Assembly: GCA_023846275.1 (NCBI GenBank)
Contig: CM043875.1
Location: forward strand, 8,923,958-8,987,957
Length of the DNA: 64,000 nt
Direction of reading: 5' to 3'
Source: Vanilla planifolia
Lineage: Eukaryota; Streptophyta; Magnoliopsida; Asparagales; Orchidaceae
The position numbers and the translations under genes were made by a program. Numbering within the stretch: the stretch's first letter is position 1; each line of letters opens with the position of its first letter. Shown here piece after piece: positions 12,350 to 24,215 of the stretch. The notes beneath the pieces were generated by a model, which saw only the letters and a program-made list of their open reading frames with translations, did no database searches and was not told the origin of the DNA.

Positions 12350-13556
12350 AGAACCCAACACACAACCAAGCCGAAAGGCTTGGGCCAAGTGGCCCAAAAT
12401 GCTAGGCAATGGGCCGTGGAAAGCGACAGGTTAAAAGACAAGTCAGGCATGAGTCTTGATCAGACCTTTAGCAGCTTGGGTTAAATTGGGTCAAGAAATA
12501 ACTCCTAAATCAACTTAGGCATAAAATGAGGACGAACTTGTGAATTGTTGAGTAACATAGTGGGTGAGGTTAGACCTATTATCTTATTTAACATACAATC
12601 TTTTAAGTAAGCTAGTGGCTTAGGGAATGAATTCCTAAGCATACAAAAGGAAGCCAATCCCATGCACTAACTCAAATTATGGAAAGTGAGGAATCCTTAA
12701 AATGTGAAAAATACATAGAAATTAGAGCATATGGGACTAATATTTTGACACCAATTGTATCCAAAGTTAGAGCGACTCCATGTCGTCCAATCGTGCATTT
12801 TTGTGATTAAACGGTCTGGATTATATCAACTTTTATGAGTAGTAGATCTTATCTAACCATCCATCTAACAAGTCTAATTGAATGGTTGAGATCTTCTTCG
12901 CATTTGTGAACAGTGCAATTCATCTAGCTATCCATCTGCAAAACTTGATCGAATGACTATGATCATCTTTGCCTTTGTAAACAGTGCTCCTACGCATCAT
13001 CATTATTCCTCCAATATACATAATCTAATGGCCTAGATTAAATCCCATTTGAAATAAAATAGATCTGAACCCTTTATTCTGCATTCTAATCAGGCAACTG
13101 TTGTTTCGTCTGCCCGAATCAAATGTCGATCATTATTGTCACTTATGATTAAAGTTTCAAGAAGTTACTTGTGTTTGTTTTAAATATTAAAATGTTAACA
13201 ACTATTTTTGGAATCTTTTTAATCATTAGAAAAATTCTGTTTTAATTTAAAATATTCTAATATAGATATAAGATCCTTAAAAGTTAGAGTGAATTTATTT
13301 TAATCTTGTTATATCAATATTTTGAGAAGAGAAGGTATAAAATTAAAAAATTGTAATCCAATTTTGACACATTTGTTGGAGCTTTATATGTGTCTCATTT
13401 TTTCTTTTTTTTACATCAGCATTTTCTTCAATTACACATCTTACTAGTGATTTTTTTATAACTGATTATTTATTTCCTTATTCTTTTTTATTTTTTTAGC
13501 AACGATCGTAATAATGTAAAATCTTTGTTTATTTTATTGTCTTAATAATCTTAGTG
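12350..13556. other. Moderately AT-rich segment, LTR-like, no gene
   Basis: Less AT-rich than its surroundings, with words such as GCTTGGGCCAAGTGGCCCAA near 12380 and phrases like AATGGTTGAGATC and GTGAACAGTGCAA, which are common in plant LTR sequences. No ORF of note and no defined ends. It contains the 71 bp tandem duplication listed separately. Confidence 0.4.
12855..12996. repeat. Two-copy tandem repeat, period about 71 bases
   Basis: AACCATCCATCTAACAAGTC at 12855 and AGCTATCCATCTGCAAAACT at 12926 begin two similar units. Both continue through a GATCTTC/GATCATC word and end in GTGAACAGTGC or GTAAACAGTGC. Confidence 0.75.
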
Positions 13557-13861
13557 TGTATCGATAATGAATCATATTTTATTACTTTAGTGTTATTTAT
13601 AACTTAGATGCTTATTAGAGAATTTTTTAGAACAGGACATAATGATATAATTTTTATGTCTCAAAAAGTGTGCCTAATAAAACATATCAAAATTTGATTG
13701 TGAATATATTTTTAAAAAGAGCAAATTGTGAGTCTAATGGTATGTTTATTGTAATTTTTTAAAACCATTTAAAAGTTTTATGAATTTTTTAAAGAAATAA
13801 GAAAAAAATATAATAATAAATAATTATTAAATAATTTACATTTTAAAGTTTATTATTATTG

Positions 13862-13920
13862 TATAAAAAAAACTTATCGCCCTTTTCCTCTTCTTCTCTC
13901 TCCTGAAACCCTAAATCCCT
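13862..13920 (+). promoter_or_regulatory. LTR promoter candidate: TATA box, pyrimidine leader, telo box
   Basis: GTATAAAAAAA at 13861-13871 is followed by a C/T-rich leader and AAACCCTAAA at 13906-13915, the telo-box word found in many plant promoters. The same block is conserved in the 3' LTR (TATATAAAAA at 21501-21510, AAACCCTAAA at 21545-21554). It lies about 300 bases into the LTR, so the transcribed R-U5 part would be long (about 2.6 kb). Confidence 0.55.
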
Positions 13921-15129
13921 TTTGCTCATAACCCCGCGCTTAAATTCTATCGAATTGACTTCACAAGGAAAACTTTCTTGCAAATTTCAGTAAGGAAGGA
14001 TAGGAATTGAGAGGAGAGAATGTCGTAAGGGATTCTACGACCTAAGCATCTCAATCTCCTTTTGGTGATGTTAAGTGAGGAGGTTAAGAGATCCGATGGT
14101 CTTCAACGATGATGGTAAGTTTAATATTAAAATTGTAGCATTGTATGAGCATTCTAAATCCTCTAAGCATTCGTTCTGCTTTAAATTATTTTGTATTAGT
14201 CAAGATTAACTTAACCTTAATTGAGTCAAGCCATGTAAAGGATCGTGAGGGTTCATGAGATTCAAAGACCATTGGTGACACAACAACTCCCTTCAATGCA
14301 ATTAGCAGATTAAGTAAGAGAGAGGAGAAGAGATACTCAAAATTTATTTGGTCAAATATCACAATTTGTGCATGTATTGTAGAAGCTACTATTGTAACAA
14401 ATGGGAGATATAAAGAAAATTTTGTGGAGTTATATTGTTGAAGAATAAATAATTACTCAAGTAAATTTCAATAGTAAGAAGAGGTAAATTATGTCATTTG
14501 TAATCTTCATGTTTTGATTTTTAAGTTTCATTTAATTATATTAAGAAATAGTTATAACAATCACAAAGTAAAGATTTGATACAAAAATATGAAAAAAATT
14601 ATTAAATCATGATTAGGTTATGTGAAATTTTAGAAAGATCTATAGTAGTTAGTTGTAAGTCACATAAAAAGAAAAAGAGGAAATTGATGTCAAAGTAGTC
14701 TTAAAGGATCAAGATAGATTAACTAAATAAAATTATGATGTAATTGGTGAGTTATTTATACAATTATTTTATTAATATTTTTTATATGAATTATCATTTT
14801 TTATGTCCTGTATATTACATACTTTGATATGAGTAGCATGCATAGCATATGTAAGCATTTATATTTAGTTACGATTAATATTGTATAATGGATTTGGTAT
14901 ATTATCACATGCTTATAATAAGGAGTAATTTAAATGGTATATGTATATATATGTATATACATGTTCATAACTGAGAATGATCAATTTATAGATAAAAATC
15001 CCTATATAATATGTTAAAGGAAGAGAAAAAGAAAGTGAATAAAAAAACTTTTGTTTTAAACATAATATTCTATGAAGAAATAAACAATATTGAACAATAT
15101 GTTTCACTTATGGCCTTTTTCCATAACAT

Positions 15130-15530
15130 CACTTACTGTGTGATCTGGCACCGCTTGCTGCGTGATCGTGCAATATTTGTGCCAATAGCGTTAAACCTAG
15201 ATGATTTAATTACCTGTTGTGTGATTAGAAGCTATTGCTTACTGTGTGATCCAACGGCCACTTTTTGCTGTGTGATTTGGCAAGGGAGGTCTATAGTGAT
15301 GATGTATATGTATAAGCTGCTTACTATGTGATATGGTGGCTACCACTTGTTGTGTGATCTCATGGTATTGGTATCATTAGCATAAGATCTTGATGATGAA
15401 GTTACTTATTATGTGATTAGAAGCTATTACTTACTGTGTGATATAATAGTCGATGTTTATAATTATGACGTATATATATGATGCTTACTGTGTGATCTCG
15501 TAACCATCATTTTGTTGTGTAATATAGTGG
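15130..15530 (+). repeat. Periodic CTGTGTGATC box array in the 5' LTR
   Basis: Boxes close to CTGTGTGATC start near 15136, 15158, 15214, 15242, 15268, 15324, 15350, 15409, 15435, 15488 and 15514. They come in pairs about 26 bases apart, and the pairs recur about every 80 bases, with related spacer text such as GGTCTATAGTGATGATGTAT and GGTATTGGTATCATTAGCAT. Confidence 0.85.
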
Positions 15531-16507
15531 TGGATATGATAAGATGCAAGGAGATATGTTATTAGGATCCTATGGATTATAAAAAATAATAATTATTAAG
15601 AAAAGAAAAGATGTTTATGAATTGAAACGAAAAATTTAATAAAAAGTAAGAAAAACTAAGATTGAGTCAAATACAATGAACCAAATTTGCATATAAGTAT
15701 TTATACAAATAATTGTTAAGAAAAGACAAGGTGATTTGAAAAATCATGATATTTTAAAGATTAAAAGTTATGGTTTGTTTTATATTACATCTAAAAAATT
15801 TTGTACTATTTGCTTATAGAGTTGTAGGAACATAATTTTCAATTCTCTTGATGTCATATATATTATCATAATACTTGAGATTAGGTATATGTTATTTCAT
15901 ATTTATGTTTATATCAGTTTAATTATATAATTAGTTTATCTGTTGAGTTATTTTACTCATTTCTCTATTTGTTTTATAGACATGATGCACATATACATTG
16001 AGTGCAGATATTTAGAGATACAATAATAAAAAATAGGAAATAAAAATAAGTTGCTTACAAATAATGATAATACTATAGATTTATAATAATATTTGGGTAC
16101 TCTATGATATGGTTTTTTTTGCGACAATGTGACATTTTTGTCTTGATATAATGTTCTTATGGTGTTAATGTTTTCTTGTAAAGAAATGGTTTGATTGTGA
16201 TATTATGTTTTAGTGATATTATATCTAATTGATGTCAATTATTGTTGATATATATAGTTGATAAAATAACTATATGCATATGAAACAATTGATAGTTTCT
16301 AGTGAAAGTTTTGTGTGTTTTATTTTTTGAAATTTGAATCTAACGTGTTAAAATTTTGAATTATCAAAGGATTAGGAGATAGTTAATTATCATTTCTTAT
16401 ATAAAAAAGTATTGTGTATCTTCTTAACATGTCAACTCTATTTATTATTGAAACATTTATAATTAGAGAGAAATTAGGAGTTAATGAATAGACAGGGTGT
16501 GATAATA

Positions 16508-16520
16508 TGATATTAGAGTG
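16508..16520 (+). other. Primer binding site, initiator tRNA-Met type
   Basis: TGATATTAGAGTG matches the plant consensus TGGTATCAGAGC with a few changes and lies directly after the 5' LTR, where minus-strand synthesis would begin. Confidence 0.8.
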
Positions 16521-16699
16521 GTCACATCCTAGGAAGGATGTTCCTATATATATTTTGATGAACTTAATAACTTAGAATATGTTTTCTTGAGTGAGGTCAC
16601 TTAAATTGTGCATATGGAGTATCTTTTTTTCTTAATAAAAATTATTACATTTAATTTAAATTTTGAGTAAATGTTGATGAAAATGTTTATTTTATCTAG

Positions 16700-17700
16700 G
16701 AAGGAAATTTTAATCAAGGAAAAAATGGCTCATGAAAGAGAAGTAGAGTAAGAATTTTGTGACCAAAGTGCCTTTGGACAATTGCCATCTAATTATGAGT
16801 AATTTCCTCAATGAAGAGTAGAAGAATAAATATATAGATATGTAGATAAATTTCATAGAATTCACCCAACTATGTTTTCATGGTGATCTAATCCAATGGT
16901 TGCTTAGGGTTGGTTCAAAAAAAAATTTCAATGGCATAGCTTGTCCTAATTTTAAAAGGGTATTGCTTGTGTTGATGAAATTCGAAGGCATAGTAGATCT
17001 ATGGTGGGAGAATTGTCATCAAATTAAATTTAAAGAATGACCTATGCATGAAATCTCTTGGAAAGAATTTAAGGAAGAGTTTGAAAACTGGTGCTTCACT
17101 CATTCAATAAGGGAGAAAATGAGAGAAGAATTAGTTTTGCTAACACAAAGGGATTTATCTATCATTGATTATGAGCAAAGATTTTCATCACTAGCTCGAC
17201 ATGCCCCTGATATTGTCAATCTTGAAGAGCAGAGATGTTTTTGGTTATGTCAAGGATTGAATACTACTATTAGATCAACACTTATTTCCTTTTAGAATTC
17301 TAGTTATTCTAAATTAGTGGAACATGCAAGGAAAATTTAGCTAGAATTTTTAGCTTTAAATGTTCACAAAGGAAGAAAAATAAGAAAGAAGAATATGTTG
17401 AGATTAGAAGTACAACTTTCTTTAAGAAAGGTGTTCAAAGAGGTAGAAATGATAGACAATTTCGTATGTTTGGATATAAAAACTAGGCATATGGTACAAC
17501 TGGTGATCAAGCTCACTTAATGTCCTTAGAGAAAACACCTCAATGCACTGAATTTGGCAAATTTATATGAGTACTTGTTGGTTTAGTTAAGAAAATAAAA
17601 AAAATACTTTGTTTGTGAAAAAGTGGGATACTTGGCTAGAGATTGTTCTCAACCTAAATCAAGGATAGAAAGTATATCAACATCTCACTCTTTTGCTTGA
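16700..17700 (+). pseudogene. Gag region with zinc knuckle, old Ty3/gypsy element
   Basis: Recognisable retrotransposon Gag: the stretch at 17044-17295 (MHEISWKEFKEEFENWCFTH and on through LTQRDLSIIDYEQRFSSL) follows the Ty3/gypsy Gag pattern. A CCHC zinc-knuckle remnant lies near 17610-17660 (GYLARDCSQ). In a live element Gag forms the virus-like particle and binds the RNA. This copy is broken in several places. Confidence 0.8.
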
Positions 17701-17839
17701 GGATCTAGTAGAGGAGGTCTTGGATCTCAGCCAAGCACTAGTAATATAAACCGTGGGCAATCCATTGGGTGAGGGGGACAACCTCGAGTATATGCAATAT
17801 CACAACAAGATGTAGCTAGTGCTATAGATGTGACCTGAG

Positions 17840-18080
17840 GTATTCTATCGTTTCAAAAAGTTCTAGTTATTGTATTATTTGATAGTGGAACATTTATTTT
17901 TATCTTTATGTATACTTGATGTAATGTTTATTGAATTACAAGTATAAAATAATCATCTATTAGTAAAGCTTCTTGATGGGTTTGAATTTAGAGTGGATAC
18001 ATGTGTTTCTAAGGAAATTATGATAAAGAAAACAAATTTCATATTGAATTGTTAGTTTTACTTATAAAAGAATTTGATGT
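17840..18080 (+). pseudogene. Aspartic protease region, old Ty3/gypsy element
   Basis: VLFDSGT near 17875-17895 is the active-site motif of the retropepsin-like protease that cuts the polyprotein. Only short flanking similarity remains. Confidence 0.65.
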
Positions 18081-18419
18081 TATCCTAGGAATATATTGGT
18101 TGTGTAGAAATCAAATCTTTATTATTTTTTTTTTGAAAAGATGGTGAAATTATGAGTTTTCGACGGGGAAGTTGTTATTTTGGTAGAGGAAGAGATATAT
18201 CTCTCATCTCTACAATGTAGGCACAAAAAGTTTTAGTAAGGGATTATGAGACCTTGTTAGCTTCCATCTTGACCTTAAACTCCAAAGATGAAAATGCTCA
18301 AGTGATACCTATTATATGTGAATATTTGGATGTATTTTTAGAAGATTTATCAGGGCTTTCTCCAAATAAGAAAATAGAATTTGAGGTTAAGTTGATTTCT
18401 GAGGCTTAGCCAATATTAA

Positions 18420-19010
18420 AAGCTCCCTACATCATGGATCTTATAGAATTTTAAGAAATCAAGATCCCAGTTCAGGAGCTATTAGATAAAAGAATTATTC
18501 GTTCTAGTGTATCCCCTCAGAAAGCACCTATTTTATCAGTTAAAAACTATGATAACCTCAGAATGTGAATTGAATATAAAAAACTCAACAAGGCTACTAT
18601 TAAAAATAAATACCATTTACCAAAGATTGGTGATCTATTTGATCAATTGAGGGGAGCGACAATTTCTCAAAACTTGATTTAAAATTAGGCTACCATCAAT
18701 TGAAAATAAAAGAAGAAGACATGACCAAAAAAGCTTTTAGAACTCGTTATGGACATAACAATTTCTTGGTTTTACCTTTTGGGCTTACCAATGCCCCTAT
18801 GGTATTTATAGATTTAAAGAATGGGATATTCAAAAAAAATTTAGATCAATTTGTGGTTTTTTTATTGATGATATCCTGATATATTTTAAGTTTATTGAAG
18901 AGCATACTAATCATCTCCATATTGTTTTGTAGACTTTAAAGGATCATCAGCTATTTGTAAAACTTTTAAAATGTGAGTTTGGTTATCTCAAATCTTATTT
19001 TTAGTATGTG
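18420..19010 (+). pseudogene. Reverse transcriptase region, old Ty3/gypsy element
   Basis: Conserved text typical of Ty3/gypsy RT is visible: [16 protein letters not shown], a SKLDLK-like block, [28 protein letters not shown], and an IDDIL catalytic-loop remnant near 18860-18880. The domain order and wording match chromoviral RT. The region is broken. Confidence 0.85.
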
Positions 19011-19239
19011 CAGTGAGTGTAAAAGAAATTTCAACAGATCCTTAAAAGATAACTATAATTGTTAATTATCTCAGACCTTAAAATGTGTTAGAGATTAGGA
19101 GTTTCTTGGGTTTAGTAACATATTATAAAAACTTTGTAAGAGGATTCTCATAGCAAGTTGCACCTTTAACAAAATTAACTCAAAAGATAGTAGTTTGCAT
19201 AGGATTTAGATTATGAAGAAACCTTTCAAACTCTGAAAG

Positions 19240-19640
19240 AAATATTAACCTCATCTCCAATTTTTGGTTTGCCTAAAGGTTTGGAAGGATGTCAAATTTT
19301 TAGTGATGCTTCATACCTGAACTTAGGATGTGTGTTGATGTAATTTGGAAAGGTTATTATTTATGCTTCTTGACAATTAAAATCACATGAAAGAAATTAT
19401 CCCATTAATGACTTGGAACTTATGATAATTGTATTTGCTCTCAAAATATGGTGACATTATCTCTATGAGATGAAAAATATAAGATATTTACTGACCATCA
19501 AATTTTAAAATATATTTTCTCTAAAAATGAATTAAATTTAAGATAAAGGCAATGACTTGAATTCAAAAAAGATTATAATCTTGAAATGTTTAATCACCAT
19601 GGAAAGACAAATGTGGTTGCTGATGTGCTAAGTAAAAAGT
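19240..19640 (+). pseudogene. RNase H region, old Ty3/gypsy element
   Basis: FSDAS near 19300 is the first acidic motif; ERNYPINDLEL and ALKIWRHYL follow, then a VVADVLSKK-like end near 19610-19640. This is the usual Ty3/gypsy RNase H order. Broken. Confidence 0.8.
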
Positions 19641-19799
19641 CTAAATTTAATCTGATAATAGCTCAACCTGATGAAAGATAGATATCCTTTGAAATTAATA
19701 GGCTGCAATTGGAAAAAGAAAAGTGAAATATATTATTACTACACCAATTGTCTAAATGACAAAATTGACTTAATTCTATCAAGGAAGATCAATTACAAG

Positions 19800-21190
19800 A
19801 TGAAGAATATAAAAACTTAAGTTAGAAAATTGAAGAAAATGGGATATCTAGTTTTACACTTGATACAAATGGTGTACTACATTTCCAAGGTTGATTATGT
19901 CTACCTAAACACAACCAATTGAGATAGAAGTTATTGAAAGAAGCTCAAAATTCTCATTATTATATCTACCTAGGAAGTAACAAAATGTATCAATAACTTA
20001 AGTAGAGATATATTTGGCCTAGATTGAAAATGGAGGTTACGCTTGGGTTCAAAATGTATTATTTATCAACAAGTAAAAAGTGAACAAACTAATGCCTAAT
20101 GGGTTTTTACAAGCCCTACCAATTTCTAAATAGAAATTAGAAAGTGTCACGATGGATTTTGCTGTGGGTTTACCTAGATCTCCTACTAAGCATGTTGTGA
20201 TATGGGTCTTGGTTGATCGTTTGACTAAATCAACTCATTTTCTAGCAATTTGAACCATGTATTCAACAGATAAGTTAGCTCAAATTTATGCAGAATAAAT
20301 TGTGAAACTTCATGGAGTACCCAAGGTTATTATATCTAATAAAGATCCAAAATTTACCTCTTACTTTTAGAGAAATTTACATCAAGTCTTTGAAACCCAG
20401 TTGAATTTTAATACAGCTTTTCAAACTCAAATGTTGGACAATTTGAAAGAAAAGTCATGACTTTGGAGGATTTACTTCGATTATGCATACTCAACTTTGG
20501 GAAAGTCAGTTATCTTTAATTAACGTTATGTATAATAATTGTTTTCAATTAAGCATTGGGATTACTCCCAATGGTTTATATGAAAAAACAATATCAATTA
20601 CCTTTGTGTTGGTTTGAGGGTGGTGAAAATAATTGATGGGACCAGAGTTTATTTAAGAAGCTATTAAAAAAGTAAAGATGATTAGAGAAAGAATTAAAAT
20701 TACTCAAGATAGACAAAAGAAGTAGTTTGATAAAAGACACAAAAATATTGAGTTTTAAGAGGGTAAGCATGTTTTTATTAAATTTAGTCCTATAAAAGTG
20801 GTAACTCTTTTTGGTATTTTGGAAAAATTGAGACCCAGATATGTTGGGCCTTTTCAGATAATTGAAAGAGTAAGCTTAGTTATATATAGATTGGTGTTAT
20901 CTTTATAATTAATAGGAATTCATGATGTTTTCATATATCACTTCGTAAGAGGTACATTCAAGACCCATCACATATCATTAAGTAAAATAAGATAGCTTGA
21001 AAAATTTGACTAGATATGACATATTTAGAGCAACCTGTTCGTATACTGACAAAACGTGTTAAGGAAAAAATGGATTCCCATGGTCAAGGTTTTATGACAA
21101 AATTAAATTAAAAGAGAAGTGACTTGGGAAATTAAAGTTAGCATGAGAAATTAATACCCATAACTCTTAAATTTTGGGACAATATTTTTG
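19800..21190 (+). pseudogene. Integrase region and C-terminal tail, old Ty3/gypsy element
   Basis: LPRSPTKHVVIWVLVDRLTK, THFLAI and KLHGVPKVIIS (about 20165-20335) are the integrase core wording of Ty3/gypsy elements. A zinc-binding part should lie at about 19900-20050. LEKLRPRYVGPFQIIE near 20820-20870 is the GPF/Y-type motif. A short tail follows up to the 3' LTR and may include a worn chromodomain, which in live chromoviruses steers integration to marked chromatin. Broken in several places. Confidence 0.8.
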
Positions 21191-21204
21191 CAAGGTGGAA
21201 AGGT

Positions 21205-24200
21205 TGTAATGATGCATATTTTATTACAATAGTATTATTTATGACTTGGATGCTTAATAAAGAATTTTCTGGAATAAGATATAGTGATATGATTTTTATG
21301 TATAGAAAAATTTTCCTAACAAAATATATCAATATTTAATTATGAATACATTTTTAAAAGGAGCATGTCATGAGGAATTAATGATATATTTATTTACTTT
21401 TTAAAAGTATTTATAATTTTTATGAAGTTTTGAAAGAAATAAGAAAAAATATAATAATAAATAATTATTAAATAACTTATGTTTTAAAGTCTTTTATTAT
21501 TATATAAAAAACCAGCCACTCTTTTCCTCTCCTTCTTTCTTTCAAAACCCTAAATCCCTTTTGCTTTTAACCTGATACTTGTATCCTATCAAAACAGCTT
21601 CGCATAGAAACATTTTTTGCAAAGTTTAGTGAAGAAGGAATGGAATTGAGAAGAGGGAACTTCAAAAGGGATTCTGTGACCAAAGGATGTCAATCGTCTT
21701 TTGGTGAGTGACATCGAGCAAGGAGGCCAAGGGATCTGATAGTCTTCAATGACAATGGTGAGTTTAATACTAAAATTGTTGTTTTGTGTGAGTATTCTTA
21801 ATCCCTTAAGTGTTCTTGCTTTTCAAATTATTTTTTTTATTAACTGAGATTAGCTTTTCCCTAATTGAGTCATATCATTCAAAAGACCATGAGGGGTCGT
21901 GAGATTTAAAGACTATTGGTGACATAGTAAGTCTCTTTAATGCAATTGGCAGATTATGAGAGAGGAGAAGAGATACTTGAAATTTATTTAGCCAAATCTC
22001 ATTATTTGTGCATGTGTTGTAGAAGCTGCTATTTTGACTAAAAAGAGAGATATAAAAGAAAATTTGTGGAGTTATATTGTTGAGAATTATGAAAAGAAAC
22101 TCAAGCACTCTTGTTGTGAATTTTAATAACAATAAGAGGCAAATTATGTAATTTCTAATCTTTATTTTATGATTTTTGAGTTTCATTTAATTGTATTATG
22201 AAATAATTACAGTAATCATAAAATAAAGATTTGGCATAAAAATATGAACAAAATTGTTAAAGTTTTGTAAAGTTTATGTAGACTTTTAGGGAGAAGATCT
22301 ACAATGGTTACTTATGAGTCACAACAGAAAGAAAAAGAAGAAATTGATGTCAGAGTAGTCCCCTAGGATCTAGTAGCTAAAATAAATAAAATTTTATTAT
22401 AATTAAAAAAATTATTTTTACAATTATTTTATTGAGATTTTTTATATGAAGTGTCATTTCTTTTATGATCTATATATTGCATATTTTGATATGAGTAACA
22501 TGCATACCATATGTAAGTATTTACATTCAATTACAATTAATGTTGTATAATGGATTTTGTATATTATCATAGGCTTATAATAAGGGGTAATTTAAATGGT
22601 ATATATATATATGTATGCATGTTCATAATTGAGATGATCTATTTATAGTTGAAAATCTTTATGTAATATGTTAAAGATAGATTAAAATAAAGTGAATAAA
22701 GGAAATTTTGATTTTAAGCATAATATTTTATGAAAAAATAAATAATATTAAATAATATGTTTCTCTTATAACCTTATCCCATAACTCTGTTTACTGTGTG
22801 ATCTAGTAGTTACTACTTACTATGTGATCTATAGTTACCACTTGTGTGATTTGAGGATATTAGTATCATTAGTATCAGACCTCGATGATTGAGCTACTTG
22901 TTGTATGATTAAGAGCCATTGCTTACTGTATGACCTAAAGGCCACTACTTGCATTGTGATCCTGTAGCCACTACTTGCTCTGTGATCTAACAGTCGAGGT
23001 CTATAATAATAATGTATATTCATATACTACTTGTTATATGATCTGGTGACTACTGCGTGCTGTGTGATCTAACAGTATTAATATCATTAGCATCAAAGCT
23101 TGATGATGGAGTTACCTGTTATTTGATCAAGAGCTATTACTTGTTGTGTGATCTATAGTTGAGGTCTATAGTGATGATATATATGTATATATATATTGTT
23201 TATTGTGTGATCTAACAACTATTATTTTATTATATAATCTAGTGATGGGTATGATGCAATGCCAAAAGATATGTTATTGGGATCCTAATGATAAGGATTA
23301 ATAAGAGAAAACTAAGATCTTTATGAATTAAAAATAAAAGTTGAAACAAAAAATAAGAAATATTAAGTTTAAGTCCAATTCAATAAACTAAATTTGTATA
23401 TAAGTATTTATACAGATAGTTGGTAAGAAACACAAGGGGATTTAAAAATCATGACATTTTAAAGATTAAAGGTTATAATATGTTTTATATTACATCTCAA
23501 AAGTTTTTATATTATTTTCTTATAGAGTTATAGAAACATAATTCTCAATTCTCTTGATGTTATGTATATTATTATAATATTTGAGGTCAGGTGTATGTTA
23601 TTTTATATTCATTTTTATATCAATTTAATTATGTAATCAATTTATCTATTGAGTTGTTACACTCATTGTTCTATTTATAATATTGAACATGACATAAGTA
23701 CACATTGAGTGGTTATATTTAGAGGTATAATGGTAAGAATTGAGAACTAAAGATAAGTTAAAAATAATGATAGTACTATGAATTTTATTATGGAGTCTTA
23801 TATAATAACATTTGGGGACTCTGTGATGTGATTTTTTATGTAATAATGTGACATTTTTATGATGATATGATGTTGCCATGGTGTTAATTTTTTCTTATGA
23901 TGATTTGATTTTATAGTGATATTATGTTTTAGTGATATTATATCTATTAATTATTGTTGATATATATAGTTGATAAAATAATTGTATGTATATGAGAAAA
24001 TTAGTAGTTTTTAAGGGAAGTTTTGTCTTTTTTTTGAATTTTGAATATCACATGTTAAAAATTTTAATTATCAGAGAATTAAGAGATGATTAATCATAAT
24101 TTCTCACTTAAAAAAGTTTTTTGTATCTTCTTAACATGTCAACTCTATTTATCATTCAAATATTTCTAATTAGAGAAAAATTAGGAGTTAATAAAAAGGC

Positions 24201-24215
24201 AGAGTTTGATAATAT
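21205..24215 (+). repeat. 3' LTR of the old Ty3/gypsy element
   Basis: About 3010 bases, starts TGTAATGATGCATATTTTA and is colinear with the 5' LTR through the TATA/telo-box block, the CTGTGTGATC array (22790-23240) and the end near GAGTTTGATAATA. Small ORFs inside are shadows of repeat sequence. Confidence 0.9.
22790..23240 (+). repeat. Periodic CTGTGTGATC box array in the 3' LTR
   Basis: The counterpart of the 15130-15530 array, with boxes such as TACTGTGTGATCTAGTAG, CTCTGTGATCTAACAG and GTTGTGTGATCTATAG, and spacers holding GGTCTATAGTGATGAT. Unit order differs slightly from the 5' LTR, pointing to slippage or gene conversion within the array. Confidence 0.8.

Larger units (their letters stand above)
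13557..16506 (+). repeat. 5' LTR of the old Ty3/gypsy element
   Basis: About 2950 bases, colinear with 21205-24215. It begins TGTATCGATAATG and ends just before the primer site near GTGTGATAATA; the last few bases are uncertain because the ends are worn. It holds a TATA box, a pyrimidine-rich leader with a telo box near 13862-13920, and an array of CTGTGTGATC boxes at 15130-15530. Small ORFs inside it (for example 14913-15107 and 15011-15331) are chance ORFs. Confidence 0.9.
13557..24215 (+). mobile_element. Ty3/gypsy LTR retrotransposon, old and broken, ~3 kb LTRs
   Basis: About 10.7 kb, made of two direct ~3 kb LTRs around a ~4.7 kb internal region. The order gag, zinc knuckle, protease, RT, RNase H, integrase is that of Ty3/gypsy. 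The very long LTRs and the protein end just before the 3' LTR suggest the Tekay/Del branch of chromoviruses, but the chromodomain is too worn to confirm. The primer site is complementary to initiator tRNA-Met. The coding region is broken in many places (well over a dozen interruptions), so it is a fossil. In the stretches I compared, the LTRs differ at roughly one base in seven, which suggests several million years (about 5-6 My with a rate of 1.3e-8 per site per year; the rate for this species is unknown). I could not identify a target-site duplication. Confidence 0.92.

Noticed and set aside
14913-15331. Small ORFs in the 5' LTR of the old Ty3/gypsy element
   Set aside because: They run through the TATA-like and box-repeat sequence and are not matched in the 3' LTR.
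15130-15530. CRISPR-like regular array
   Set aside because: Repeats are short and degenerate, spacers are themselves related, the array sits in an LTR of a plant element, and there is no cas gene.
16700-21190. Intact gag-pol of the plus-strand Ty3/gypsy element
   Set aside because: All domains are recognisable but interrupted many times; listed only as fossil parts.
13557-24215. Target-site duplication for the old Ty3/gypsy element
   Set aside because: Bases outside the inferred ends (near 13552-13556 and 24216-24220) do not match, and the ends are too worn to be placed exactly.
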